Assembly (NCBI GenBank): GCA_947623455.1
Contig: OX392534.1
Span: 7,512,001 to 7,576,000 of the forward strand
Length of the DNA: 64,000 nt
DNA from: Mimachlamys varia
Taxonomy: Eukaryota; Mollusca; Bivalvia; Pectinida; Pectinidae
Direction: 5' to 3'
The notes beneath the pieces were generated by a model. The model did no database searches and was not told the DNA's origin. It was given only the letters and a program-made list of their open reading frames with translations. Positions 42,801-57,800 of this stretch are shown here, in pieces. Every line of letters begins with the position of its first letter. The first letter of the stretch is position 1. The position numbers were made by a program, and so were the translations under genes.

Positions 42801-45800
42801 TATGTTGATCTTTTGGGTCCATGTTGGGTGAAAATCGAGAACAGTTACCGTGGCTTTTCTTGGTATGTACAGCACTGAAAATTTTTGTAAAGGACACATG
42901 TTGGAGCTTAGGTTTACCCTTACAAGGCTAAAGTTGAACTTGGACTACATGTAGTCCAAATTCAACTTATATACAACTGTATAAGTCAGCTGAACGAGAC
43001 GCAGAAAAACACATTACATTAGGTGATTTTCACATGACAGACAATTACATTAACATACATACAACATGTAAACAACTTTCTAATCTACATAACCACAAAC
43101 TCTTATGATCGAAACGTCGGGTATTGACATCTTCATGTTTCAAACCTGATATAATCGTTAGGAAGATTGATTCAATTAGCCAGATTACCTTTACACAACA
43201 ATTACCACTTACAAATGGCGTATATGGGCTTATAAATAGCATCAATCTCCACAGACAATCAAGATATAGACAGTCTGCATGCAATACACGCAATGTGTGC
43301 CTCCAAACAGAATACAAATCATCCAAATTTGTACAAGATATCAACTATTTGTGACACTAAAACCTGTTATTGTAATTTCCTAAACAAAAATAGCTTAAAG
43401 TAATAAAAGAAAGATGGCTAATAATTATGTCCAACAGTGATAGAAATAACCAATACATACATGGCATTAAGTGTAAGTATAAGTATCTTGTTGTCAAAGG
43501 GCACATTAACACAAAATCACTGCCGAATTATTACACCACACAACATTGTCAGACAGATCCTAAAATGCTCACAACAAACTTGATCTTGAAATAGATGGTA
43601 ATCATTTTTTTTATTATAAAAATATGTTTCCCTTGGTTGAAACTTACAAAACGAAAAAAGGTCAAATGAATTGAAAAGTTACATTCAATTTTCTATGAAG
43701 CACTTGACTAAAAACTTGAAATATGTTTTTGTTTTACATGTAATCAGATTTGAGGGAATCTATTACATCCTTTAAAATTCAAGTTTAAATCGTAAATCAG
43801 AGAAATAATATCAACTGATTTGTATCAATAACTTTTAGAATGCTCTTCACTTACAACTTTTTGATTTTTTAAGGAAAGGTTTTCAGGAGAGTCTTACACT
43901 TGAACTAATTAGTATGCATGAATTGATTGTTTGTTTCACCTTTCTAATTAAGCATTGAGCCCCAGCTAAATAGTTTGTTTTGTGATTAAAATCTAAATTG
44001 CATTTATAGGTGTGTTCTACTGGATCCCAGCCAAGGTTAGCTCAGATTGTTTACAAAATGTTTGCATATCATTTCCGTATCTAGTCATAAAATCTTGTCT
44101 TGAATAACATTTAAACACCAATAGTTCAATAGACTTTTTTATGTTATACATAGAGTACATATACAGTCTTGTACATACAGTACATGTATGTATCCTCAAC
44201 TTTAGATATCAACACTAATACTGAATCTATATCAGTGAGACACAGTGACAGGTGATGAAAACAAAATGAAAAATCTCATTACTTTCTTAAAAGAAATCTG
44301 TTTGATCAGAGAAATAAATTCTATACATAAACCTTGGCAGTTTATTGAGGACTATCGTTACAACAGTATATGTTCAAGGTCGTTACCTGACACACACTTT
44401 GATATTGCTGTATGATAATGTTCATCTGTTATTATATTCCGACAGTCGTGATGACCTAGATTTATCAGAATGGGTCGGTAGTACCACAGTCATTTACAGA
44501 GGGTCTATAACAGTTTATTCCCTCAGACACCAAATATAGCTATGTCTTGTAAGTCATTTAGGGTTCCTTTCAAGAGAATTAAATTTCATATAACTAAACT
44601 TAACTCTTTTTAAACAGCTATAATAATTTATGGCCTACTTACCAGTAATACTTATTGTACAGGTCAGTGAACTCGTATATAAATATATACAAGGCTGATC
44701 TAATATCAGGCTTTCTCCAGGTGTTCTAAAATTGTACAGTTTAAATTTTCTAGCTAATTATGCCATCTACTTTAAACCCCTGAACACATAAACAGTCCTA
44801 TTAAGAGGGATTCCAGCCTAAACACAACTACTTTAATAATGTTTCAAATATATATAAAACTAGAAATATCTGTGAGACATAAATGCCCCCGCGGGGGCAT
44901 AAAAAAATATAAGTTACAATCAAATATAGAGATTTTCAGACATTGATTGGAATTTGAGCCTTTGGATAGATGGACAGAGCACAATTTAATAAAAAAAAAC
45001 AAAACAAAAAATATATTATATAAAGGGAGACAATAGACAATTACAAACCTCTGATTGTGTGAACCTCGTACCACACTCGACTTGAACACTTTCTCATACT
45101 CAGGATCTAGCATCATGGTGAGGCGCTGGAATAGACAAAAGAAAGTTTCAAGATTAAATATCACCTTTTATGACTTACAATACTGATATCCTTAAGTTTG
45201 TTATGACAAATGTTTTAATGTAGAGTTATATCCCCTGCAGTTTGTAAGAAGTGATGTATATAAGTAGAGTTATGTCCCCTGATGATTTTTTATAAGTAAT
45301 GTTATAACGTCAAGTTATGATTTATTATCTTATTATTTTCTTAAACTAATGCTTACGTTATGTCCTCTGAATATAAATTATATCTCCTTATACTTATGTT
45401 TTACTTAGAATTATGTCCCCTGTGGATTTTTGTGATAATATTTTACAGTAATTATGCCTTGAGACCAAGTTAGAAAAACAAACAAGTTTTAACTTTGCAA
45501 TTTTGCACCACCAGGACAAGAATATCTCTTACTGTTAATGGGTGAAATTTGCCTAGTTTTATAATTTCTTATTGCAGAGTTATGTCCCCTGGGCTCTGCT
45601 ATTAGGTAACTTATTGAAATATGTCCCTTAAGGTTTGAAATTAATGTGTTTTAGTACGGAGTTATGTCCCCTAAGGTTTATTTTTCCGGTCCATATCTAC
45701 AGAGTTAATATATGTATGGCAGTAAGAAAGCATAACAAATACATGTGTGCAATTCATTAACATTGAAATACTAAAAAAAAATGTAATGAAAATGAGAACA

Positions 45801-48800
45801 TTCTTCAGGACTTCAATTTCCTAATAACTTGACAAAGCATGCAGTATACAGTAACAATGTAACTGTTTGAAGTTTACATATTCTCACAAATAAATCCAGT
45901 AATATCTGATCAAGAGCAATATAGCTCCAATTTATTAGCTATTATTTATCACACTGCAGTCACTGTTAAAAAGGATAAATGGTCTTTGATAGAAAAGGCA
46001 TTCCCAACAATGGCTGAATTTATGGTGTGAAGTCAAATATCCTTTTTATGGGTTTTAAATCAAACATTTTGACAGAACTCAAATAGAGTTTCTTCCAATC
46101 TTCAACAAATCTTTTGAATTTTCTGTTGGAGACGCAGGTAAATGTATAAAGTATTTGAACATTTTGAAATGAAATACAAGGTACTAGTTCTTCATTCCCT
46201 GACTCACATACAAAGTAATTTGACCTATGACACTGTGTTTTAATATGGTCAGGAAAGCTGGGTCGATAAATCATCTACTACCACATTACCTATACTAATC
46301 TCTCCTGTCATATACTTAACTCTCAGACACAATACCACAGATAACACTGAGGTACCCATACAATTAATATCAAAAGGGCAGAATACAGACTGCTGAAAAT
46401 CAATCCTACATATATAGATTTGAATAAGGCAGCTTACTGTAGTCTTACAGTGAATGACTATAGCGATGTTCAACTAGGCCAGGATTAAAATCCAAATACA
46501 CAGTACGTGTGTACTAAAATTCACATGTAAATACAAAGAATATTCATGAAAGTATATATGCATTGTACAAGCACTTAAGTGGTCTAATTATTCCAAAAAT
46601 CACTGTTTTCTGCATATACAACAGCTTGGATGTGCCTTTTTTTCTCAATGCGATCAGCACTAGCATTTCCAGTAACCCCCTCCAAAAGGATTTTTATGTC
46701 CTAGACAGGAATTCAATCCTTAATTTACAAGGGAAGGCCTACCTAAAACATTATAACGAGGGTACTGAACATCCTCCTGGAAATTCCTCCATATGTAAAA
46801 GTGAGTAGAAATGTTGACTTAAATGTAACACAACTTTTCAAGTTAATGAAAATTAAGATCAAGTGCTTGAAATCAATTTAATCTTACGTTAACAGTAAAA
46901 TATCTCCCCCCCCCCCCCCCCCCCCAATAGTCCCCGCTCACCAGAATAGTCAGAACTGGTAGGATAATACTAGTGATACTTATTACCTTGTACCCAATAA
47001 TTAATGTATACTGTACAGTGTTACCCTCGACTGATCGCCACCCGAATCTACTGCACACTCGCATGTTTTTTCCTCAATGATTATATTACTTTTAATCCTG
47101 TTACAAGTACTTCTAAATAAAATTGAACTGACAAATTCAATTTGGTCTGTTACAAGTGATCATTAGTTATTCATGACAGGATAAGACCTAGAATACTGTT
47201 AATATCCTCCAGTTGACTCAGACCTGTTTCATGTCAATATTAGATGTGTTTTTTTTAAAACCCAGGCCTATAAACTATCTTAGTTCTCCCTCTGAGTAGT
47301 CCCTGAAGACATTGAGTAATGAATAAAAAATAAACTAGATATTATGGGCCACTTGGTGTTTATACTGGTAGTCAAAATTATACAATGGTAGGTGTCATCA
47401 GTCTGAATCCTTACAGGGAGTAAACAAACCTGAGCTACATTGTTTTGAGAAACATTTTTTACATGAAGTTATCAGACACACATATATTCATATATCAATA
47501 ATATAAATATATCAAAAGGCATTTTGGACAAGATTAAAATTGCATTTTCATCTGACGACATACAAAGTGACATTTTCCACCATCCTCAATATCCAGGGTT
47601 ATGATCATGATCATATACGCTCTCTACACCCCTGAAATATGTCATCATACCCATTAACCCTCCCCCATAACAAGGGAGACTCCCTCATTTTGACCAAAAT
47701 TTACCAATCTCCCTCAAAATCTCCCTCATTTAAGTCCAAACTCACACAAACTCAAAATCTACATCCTGTGGTCAAATGATATCCTAGTTATTGCAGCTTG
47801 TGTATAATAACCGTAATAGGTGTATCAGGATCAAATAAACAGTTTTTGAAGTTATTAAGATACATAAAATGGGAAAAACAAATTGAGCAATTCAGTGTAA
47901 TTCAGTCACATTTCAAGCACTTTCTCCCTCATTGACATTGGAAATATGGAATGAGGGAGATCTCCCTCATTGGACGTGTCAGAGGTTAACACATATGTGT
48001 CATGGCAAAACTGAAGGCTTCGTGTGCGCCACCTTGTTGATGAGGCAAGAAGACTGGTTTAACACTTTGATGTAAATCAAAAGAATCTTGTGGTCACATA
48101 ACGGTAAAAATTGTCAGGCTCCTCCGTAATCTTCAAAAGACAAGCATGCAGCCTCGCGATTTGTCAGGATTTTTTTACCTGAGTGTACCTTCAGTTTTGT
48201 CACAACATATTCCAGGGGTGTACAGACAGAGTGTAGGTGAGCATAACCCTTCGATATCTAGGATGATTCTCTACAACAAGAGGCCCAGAGGGCATGTATC
48301 GCTCACCTGAATACATTGGTATCTAGGTAATTATGGTAAAAAAATATCCTAAACGATCCATTTAGTACTTTGGTCAAAATCCATTTTAATTTTAGGATAA
48401 GTAGTGATTTAAAAGGCTTTACCTCTATTTCCCTTATTGAGCCCTGCCCCTCTTGCCCCTTTGGGGTCAGAGCGATCATTTATGCAAAATCTGTTCCCCT
48501 TCCCCTAAGGATGTTTCTGACCATATTTGGTCAAAATCCATTGATAACTTTATGACAAGTAGCGATTTAAAGGAATTACATATTTCCCCTATTAGGCCCC
48601 ACCCCTCTGGCCCCTTGAGGGTCAGAGTCCCCATTGATGTTTTTAACCAAATTTGGTCAAAATCCAATCAAGACTTTTTGACTAGTAGCGATTTGAAGAA
48701 AATGTTGACGGACAGACGAAGTTGGAATGCCAACTCAATGGTTGAAATACCAACTCAATGGTTAAAATACCAGCTCAATGGTTGGAATAGTTCTTTAGGA

Positions 48801-51800
48801 CATGAGTTAATATGTTGCTGTATACTTACAATAAGGTAGTTACTCCAGGCACTTCGGATGAGCATTAACATGGGCGAATGTAGATTCAGCAAATAAATAT
48901 TTAGAATTGTCTTCCGCTTTTCTGGAATTTCCACTCCAACAGCAGAAAGTCCATTCACAGAACCTCCCAAATCAGAATACGACGCATTTGCTAAATTGCT
49001 AAAAATAAAAAGACAAAAGAAAGTTCATTATCAATGTCAATATTGAAGGTTTTTTTTCTTAAACTGGTACGTTTTTCAAAACACCCCCATCACAGTTTTG
49101 ACAAGGGCCCGTCCTCAGGGTATGTTTAAATTATTCTGTGAGTTAAGATTTTGTTTGAGTTTTTCCAATAAGGGTCGGTCAAAGGGATGTCTAAGACATA
49201 TAGTATAGAATAAATAGAAACTGAGTATATAGATAGAAACAGAGTATACATGTAAATATCTGGGTGTTTATAGACACATCTACGAAACAGAAAATGTAAA
49301 AAAATCATACAAAGAATCCAGAAGAAATAACAAGTCATTATTTTGATAATTTTATAATCATATATACATGTGTTAATCATGGGAAAGATATTTTCTATAT
49401 TTTCTGGTAAATTATTATTATATAATAACCAAACATTATAGAGTATGCACTATTTGGTAACTTTAAAACCTTTTTTTCTAGAGAGAATTTGCAATTCGCA
49501 GTTACTGTTAAGAAATAAAACAAAAAATAACATCAATATTCATGCTTGATTCTCTTAAATACGGTTTAATTTAACTAAATAAAAGTTTTATTTTTTTAAG
49601 TACAAATGAGCAATGTTTGTCCCACTGTTGTCTGATTAGACGGTGTTAAAAAATCTCTTGTGCATCTGACTGAGAACATAATTTACCATACATGTTTTTA
49701 TAAATATAAAAGAATGTAATAGTTCATCTGAGGTAAGAATAAATAAGCTAACACATGCAGGCAAGATATACAGAGTATTAATACAGGCCAAAGGTTTAGG
49801 CAAAATCACATAGCGACAAGTGTCCACCTCGGAATTACAATCACATTACGGTTATTGTTTACTCATATATGAAACATGAAACTTGAAATCAATCAAACTT
49901 ATAATTTCCCATTGGTAATAACTTTTCACATAAACCTTTTTTTATCATTAATTACTAAGTAGGTCTTGCTTTGTTAGATGTTCCGCCTACATGTTAGGTG
50001 TACAGTGTACATTTTCATGAGAGTTTAGGATTAGCATTACGTACTACCATCAGCAGAATCATATAATACACACAACTAAATGTTACACAATATATATATG
50101 AAAAGTGAAAATAGGGTACAAAGAAAGGTCATTTTAGACATAATTCAAAGATAACTGTCAAAAGACATATTTAATTGATAAACTTATTTCAGAGATTTAA
50201 ATATTGCATTATATTACGATTGAGCTTATTGAAGTTTTCTGTAAATGATTTTCTATATGCATGCATATGGAATGGGGTGCACAAAATATCGTCTTAACAT
50301 ATAATTACTCAAAATTACATTATATGCTGAAACTAGAAAAGAATCAAGTATGTTTACAATGTATAAAAGAAAACTAAAGAGGAAAAAGGAGGAAAAATAT
50401 GTAGAAAAAAAGCAGGTAGAATAAAATATATAGCATCTATATATATTATATGACACCAAAAACTAAAAATATAACAAAGAACTACATAAAACAACCATGG
50501 TGTTTAACCTTCACCAGAACAAAAGATATGAAAAAATACACATAAGGCAAAGTAATCTAATACTAAGAACATTAATGTTGTTTCAATACTTAATTCAGGA
50601 TATCAAATAAAAGGTGAGGGAGAGGAGGGGAGATTTTATCAAATTTAAGACTTGGGGTATCAATCTCCACACTTTAGGTATGAATTATATAAAACAGATG
50701 AGGTAAGAAATCAAGAACAGTAACATTAAAACAGTAATTAGTTGGTCTAATTGTGATTACAAATGTTGGATTGAATCCTCGGAGGACTAGCGTAGAATAT
50801 CAACACAGGTGAACGGGGCAATGGCACTGTGGAAAAGGATGATGATGATGATGAAAGTCAGGTGAACCAAAAAAAAAATCAATAACTCAGGTGAGAACAG
50901 GTGTGAATAACCTCGTTATGTTATAGGGATGGCTCCAGGTCAGTCAGTTGTTCTGACATGATTTTATTCCAAATACAGCACAAATTAACAGCTACGCACA
51001 TGGAGGTGTAAAATGGGGGATTGTGTTGGAGTTCATGTAACAGCAGTCTATTTAATCTGAGAAATGTAAATTTGTTCACAGGTAGAAAAATTAAGCATAT
51101 GTTGTTGCATGTTTTCTTTACATAAATATTTCATATCTAACCACAAGCATAACAGTATTCTTACAATACAATACAGGTGTACATTATTTATTAATAAAAC
51201 AGTTCTACATTCGTCCAGATGTTCCCTAAATTATAACCAAATTATTCTTTGTCCAGTTTGAACGTTCAGAGGGCCTGTGTCTGGGCATTCCCTTCTAATA
51301 TTTATGAAGAATTATGTTTTATTTTTGACCAGGAATGACAAGGGTCGCTTATATTTATAAATCAAATTCACTATGTTGGAAAAGCTATCAACACTAAACC
51401 ATGTCATGAGTAGCCAACATTGGGTGGTGATATTGAGGGTTTTCTATCAAGGTAATTCTATATAACGTCACAGATACATTTCTGTGTGGGTCTAGGTATT
51501 GTCAACATAACAGACAATATCTGTTTTGTCACAAACACACATGTACGTACAGACAATATCTGTTTTGTCACAAACACACATGTACGTAATTGGGGTCTTC
51601 ACAGAGAAAAAGGAAATGCTTGTGATTGGGGCATGTACATTGTACATGTATTGAACTATATGGATCATCGACGTTCACGTAACACAGACGGGACAAAGGA
51701 TATATAAATATATGTGTACAGATAAATTGTAAGGTTATACATGAGGACGATTTCTTAAGAATTTCTTTAACAGTTGAGAAATAATTTCCTCCAAGGAAGT

Positions 51801-54800
51801 AAATCAGATTTTATTTCTCCTAACAAATATTATGATTTGAGAGTTCTTTCTGTGGACGTGTTAATATAACTTACTCATTCCCTATAAAGCTAGTCAACTT
51901 CCATTTTGAACATATCAGGACAGAAAAATTGATATATTATTTTAAAATGAAGAAAAATTTCTATTTTAAGACACACTGTATCTAAATTACATTTGTAAAT
52001 TGTTCAGCCCTGTAGAAACTTTTAAGCTTTTGAGACATTTTTCTTTCAGTCAAAATTTGACATCAATTTGCTGGTCTTTGATTCTGATCAAGTTTAAATT
52101 AACTATGAGATGTAAAAGCTTGTGCCAATATTACAATTTGGCAGTCCCTTTTCTGTATGGTAAATGAACATATAAAACCCAAAAGTATCATGCATATGAA
52201 AACTTTTTCAAACTAGAACACTGACAGGTCAGGAAGGGCCCCGTATTGCGGCTGTAGATATCCCCCACATGCCCACACGCCAACCTACTCCCTCCCGCAA
52301 AAAAATGATATCCGATACAGTATGACTTGAATTCTACCCTAATATGACCTTGACCTTTGACCCAGTGACCTTAGCATTCAACCTTGTGTTTTATATTTGT
52401 TTATTGAACATGTTGACCAAGTTTCATGCAAATCTGGTATTCACCCGTATCGGATATCGCCGATACAGTATGACTTGAATTCTACCCTCATATGACCTTG
52501 ACCTTTGACCCAGTGACCTTAGCATTCAACCTTGTGTTTTATATTTGTTTATTGAACATGTTGACCAAGTTTCATGCAAATCTGGCAATGAATACCAAAG
52601 TTATTATGTAAAAACAAAATTTGTGGACAGACGGACGGACAGACAGACGGACGGACGGACGGACGGACGGACGGACGGACGGACAGACGGACGGACAGAC
52701 AGACAGAGTGATTACTATAGGGCACCCGTATCTCCGATACGGGGCCCTAAAAATTAATTTGTTGAAAATGCATTTGAAATTTTATGGGTTTTTTTCTCTC
52801 ATTAAAAATGGATGTCCATTAGATACAGTTAGGTGCCAAAAGACTTTCATTTTTTTTTTATTTTGCTATGTAATCTTTGTATTGCCAACTTTTTTCAATG
52901 AATTTTGCTGACTTTGTTTATGGATGAATTTTAAAAAATATTTGGACATTAGGTCTATAAGTATCCATAGTTTCTTCTCATGATATTGATTTATTTTTCA
53001 GTGGTGTATTTCTGGAATATTGTAGAATTATCTACACTGCCAATTTTCGTGTGAAGCCATTTCTATATAACGCTACCAAAACGACGTCAAAATGGTGTAC
53101 CAAATATTGGATGTTGTAAATAAATTATGATTTCTCCTGTCATGCACAATGGAAAATAATGAAAATTTTATAAGGTGAAACAGGAACAAAGTCAGGAAAA
53201 TTCATTGAAAAATGTTTAAAATACAAAGAATATATAGCAAAATAAAAAAATAAATAAATTGAAAGACTTTTTGCACATAACTGTATAGTGGGTCTAGGAG
53301 TTTTCAGTATGGCTGCAGTCATGCAACCAACTATACCATTAAACATCGAGTTCAATGTCATTTAACATCAGAATATTAAGTTGATTTGTTTTTCCTATCA
53401 GTCACGCTAATGTTGTGCAATGTAGAGGTGGGAGTCATGAAGAAATGAGGGCATGATTTGTTAAAATTGTGGAGGAGGAGAAGAGGAGGACTATAGCAGT
53501 AGCGGACTATAAATCTATCTAATAAAGAAACTGATAGACATTTCTATAGAGATTATAGGAATTACGGTATAACTTGGATTACATGCATCTGCTTCTATGG
53601 AAGTTAAAGTCAGCGGAAAGGTGATGTCATTTAATTAAAAGTGATGTCATATAACAGCTAAAAAGATATACCAACAGCCTCAATAAAGCGGAAAAAATAA
53701 TCTGTGTGTCAAGAACTATTGTATATAATATATAGATCAGCTATATACCCAAGAAACGCTGAATCACGGTGAAAAAGCCTGGGAAATAATAATAAAATTC
53801 AAATTAAACACACAGAATTAATTAAAAGGTTAAAATGAAAAATAATATTATATGTTTAATTTGATCTTAATGGCGGAATTAATATTATATATATTAATGC
53901 TCATGTTGATACAAGAATAAATAAACTATTAGAAATTATAAATTTCATCTTCATCAAACATTATTATGTTACATTGTATGTATATAATGTGTAATATAAG
54001 TATGCATGCAGGTACTATATGTATAATGGGAAGCATATTTTTTAATCAATTAAAGTATCTTTTTTAAACATGCAAAAGTGAAAGTGAAGTATTTCCATTC
54101 CTAATTAAGTCATTTAAGTACACAGACAATGCAAAACAGAATCGTTAATTAGAGTGTCTGTAAACAATGCGTAAAGATTATTATTTTGAATCTTAACATT
54201 TGTAATAGTGTACCTCATATCTTTTTTAACACAAAGGTAAATATTAGGTATAATACTGGTAAATATTAGATACGTGCATTTGAAAATATTTACTTAAAAA
54301 AAAAAAAAATTGCATACAGGTAGTTATAATTTGAGTTGATTTTGTTTTATGCAAATTTTCTTAAAGCACAATTATGTTCCAGCCTTAATAACAGTACGGT
54401 CCTACACCATAATTATACAACAAATCTAAGTGCATTAACAACTTTTCAAATGACAGTGTATTACACCTGCCATAGTAAACAAGTCCCAGAAATATATCAA
54501 CACAATTAGTATTTTGATGGTTATACCTTTAATAGAAATTGGACCCAGAACCTGATTCTGTTTTGCATACATGTACACTGTCTACTCAAGTGACAAAAAT
54601 GATCTCAAAAGGAGCATTCAATGCCTTGATTCACTAGTTATATTGTATGCATTCTGATTTGAAGTGATCTATGCAGAACTTGATATAATGAAAGGTGTCA
54701 GTGTAATTAGAGTTTCATCGATCATGATCGAAGCAATCAAGAAGGATGTCAGACAGCCAACCAAACCCTATCAGTGACAAGTGTGAAATTTACAACCTAC

Positions 54801-57800
54801 CTGACACTTCTAGTAAAGGTTGGTTCGCTTTCCAGTGCAGGTGTACCGGACCGCGACGGAGGTCGCAGGTTACTGGTGATAGAGGAACGGCGGGAACGAG
54901 AGGCTTCATGCAAGGAAGGAACAGACCCCCTTTGAACCTTTGACCCTAGAGCCGAAATCTCATGCGAACTACTATCCAGCGTAATATCAGGAAGAGGGAT
55001 TTTTTCAGGGTATGAAGATTCTTGACTATCTAACATATTAGCATTTTTCACACTATCTTCAAGTGTTGAATCTTTTTTACTACAGAATGGGAAAATTTGA
55101 TTTTTTCCATTACTGAAACAGAAAAGTTTTGAGCAACAGGACGTTGGTTTTTCATCATCCACTTCCACAGTGCCAATTACCCTGCTTTCATCACTGTGGT
55201 CTACCCCTACATTGATCGTGGTTTTTTCCTCACTAGAACTATTAATGATAGTTTGAGATGGCGGGGAGGCAAGAGTTTCAAAAGCGGCGGTTTTAGGGAC
55301 CATCGGTGGGAGAGGACGATTTGATCTTACTGACCCTGACAGGCTTATATTTTCTCCACCGACTCCTTTTTGACTAGACTGGTCACTATCCTTATTTGTA
55401 AATACACTTTTGGAATTAGCCGGATCAGGTAATTCTCGTTTTTTATTTGATGAGGTTCGCTGTAGGGAGGAGGAGAAAGAGTTGGAGAGGCCATTGTTTT
55501 CCTCGATGTCCTCCAGACCATCCTCCTCCATCTCCTCCTTCAGAGATTTCAGCAGTGTTTCATCAGAACTTTCACCCAGCACTAGACGATTCTTTTTCTT
55601 CTTGATACCGGTCGGTTTGCCGTTTGATCCAATAGACCCGCGGCTGTCCGGTCGACTGACCTGCAAACTCGACAAGCTCTGAGTTGCATACCCATAATCC
55701 TCTGACCAGTTCGTACTTTCCTGGGACATATACCCAAGAGGCGTTGATGCATTTGATCGGTCGCCATGGAGATCAGAAACTGAACCTAATCGTGGAGATT
55801 TGCGTCCCTTTTTAAAAGATCTCCTTTTACCAAATTCTGTGGTCCAAAATGTCACAGCCAAATGTTGAGTATTTTCTCTTTCTTCACCACTGAGGAATTC
55901 TGGGAAATCATTTACCTGGGGAAAATAAATAATGTGTCATTAATATGCAAGCAATTTAAAAATCTAACTGAACCTGCCAAGACATGATACAGGCTTTTTT
56001 GTACCTAACATATAGCTACACTTTTCCAGATCAGTGTAACAAATAATTATAACAACACTGTCTGTAAACTGGCAATAACAAAATGGATGAGAAAATGTTA
56101 TCGAACATATCATACATTTCTAGGTATGTTAATATACACATGTATAAGCTCGAAGAGCTTTAAATTAACACGGTTAAATTTTACTTCAATTTGATCATAC
56201 CTGGGTTGGTGACATACGTAAACAACCACTTGCACAAATTGTGAAAAACAGCCAATTGTGAAAAAGGTGGAAACACACATCTTAAAGGAGTTTTAATGGG
56301 GAAATTAAAAGAAACATTACAGCAAAATTATCAAAAAGGAGGAATTCCTCCTTTTGGAGGATGATTTTCATCCCTGTACAACAAAACCAAGGACATTTTA
56401 AGAGTTTATAGGGTCATTATAACTCATCAAACAGCCTAAGGTATATAGGTATAGGGGGAAATACTGCCTTTATGGCGAGCTAGCTTTTAATTTTCCAGCC
56501 ATGCAGTATAACAAGGCCTGCTCATGAAGCAACAGTAAGTGTGGTCTTTAGTTCACTTTGGATGAGTGATGATGTCACCTGCAGTTTACATTTCCTTGTA
56601 GCAAATTAGTGACTCTGTATCAGACCATGTACAGTGTATAAGGCCTGTGGTTCCTGGAACGTAACAGACAGAAGGAGACTTCACAGAGAAAGAATAGTGT
56701 ATGTAATGTCCAGCAAGGTTTATGGAGAGGAAACAATATACTGCCTTTCTAGCAAGCTAGCTTTTTCTAGCTATGTGGTATAACCCCAGGACCTTCAACA
56801 ATGAGGATTGAATTTGCATGGTCAGTATTTGGATGGGTGATTCAGGCTGCCCGCTACAATTGGACCAAAAAAATTGAGTTCTGATTGTAATTCATATCAA
56901 TGATTAAGGTATCATTATCTGTGTAACTGCATACAATTCGAATCAGATAAATTTCCAGTGCTTCAGATAAATATAATCCTTGTTACACATTCTAAAGAAG
57001 TAATTTCTATCAATCACTTGTGTGTTTTTTATTATTTTTATATACAAAATATACTTGCAGTAATCGTATACATGGTATATAAATCTTAAATTAACTTAAT
57101 GACCATGCAATTAAATACTATCTATCACTACTTTAAATTCTTTAACAGACGTTACCTGTCTAGAAATATGGATCAATAGGCTTCTTGTGTCGTATTTAGT
57201 TATTGAAGTATTAGGTCAGTAAGTATTGAAATAAAAAGAAAAATCCCCGTTTGGTATATTATTGGGAATTCAAAGTGCCTGTATTGCATGTCAGGATATC
57301 AATTCTAATTACAGGTACCAATTAGTAACATCATAAGGCAATCCTTTGTGTTAAATTGGTATACGATGGCCTATTAGTTTAATTTGTTGACATCCTGGTT
57401 GAAGCCTTGCACATATTGATGATCAAAGTAAGAAAAAATGTTTATTACAACCCATCAGAGTCTATTTATGTCCCTTGTTGATCAATTTCTTCAAAATAGC
57501 GTAATCAACCCCCCATCAATGGGTCTGTACACACGCGACATGACAGACCCGTCACCATGGTGATTCTGTACACACTACCATGGTTACCCGTCAACAAAAA
57601 TGGCTGCTTCTCTAATTGTTACAGCAGTAGATATTGTGATGAATCAATCAAATAGAATCTCCATGGAGACAAAATAATAACATCCTTGTTTGTTACGACA
57701 AGATAGCTAGGTGCCTGTCTATATATTTTACTGTGAGCATCACGCAACACTGTCACTATCCTAAAATAAAGGTTTGCTCTTGAAATGTTGATTTATTGAT

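Larger units (their letters stand above)
31136..45048 (-). other. 13.9-kb intron of the large gene
   Basis: The flanking exons match in phase 2, and no intermediate exon with splice support was found. ORFs here (for example 31308-31613, 33327-33620, 43045-43344) have no recognisable domain. The recognised repeats inside are listed separately. The rest is AT-rich sequence in which I see nothing. Confidence 0.6.
48999..54800 (-). other. 5.8-kb intron of the large gene
   Basis: The flanking exons match in phase 2. Apart from the repeats listed separately (51500-51592, 52237-52748, 52826-53283) it is AT-rich with no recognised exon or RNA gene. A small (GAT)n run lies at about 50838-50851. Confidence 0.6.
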
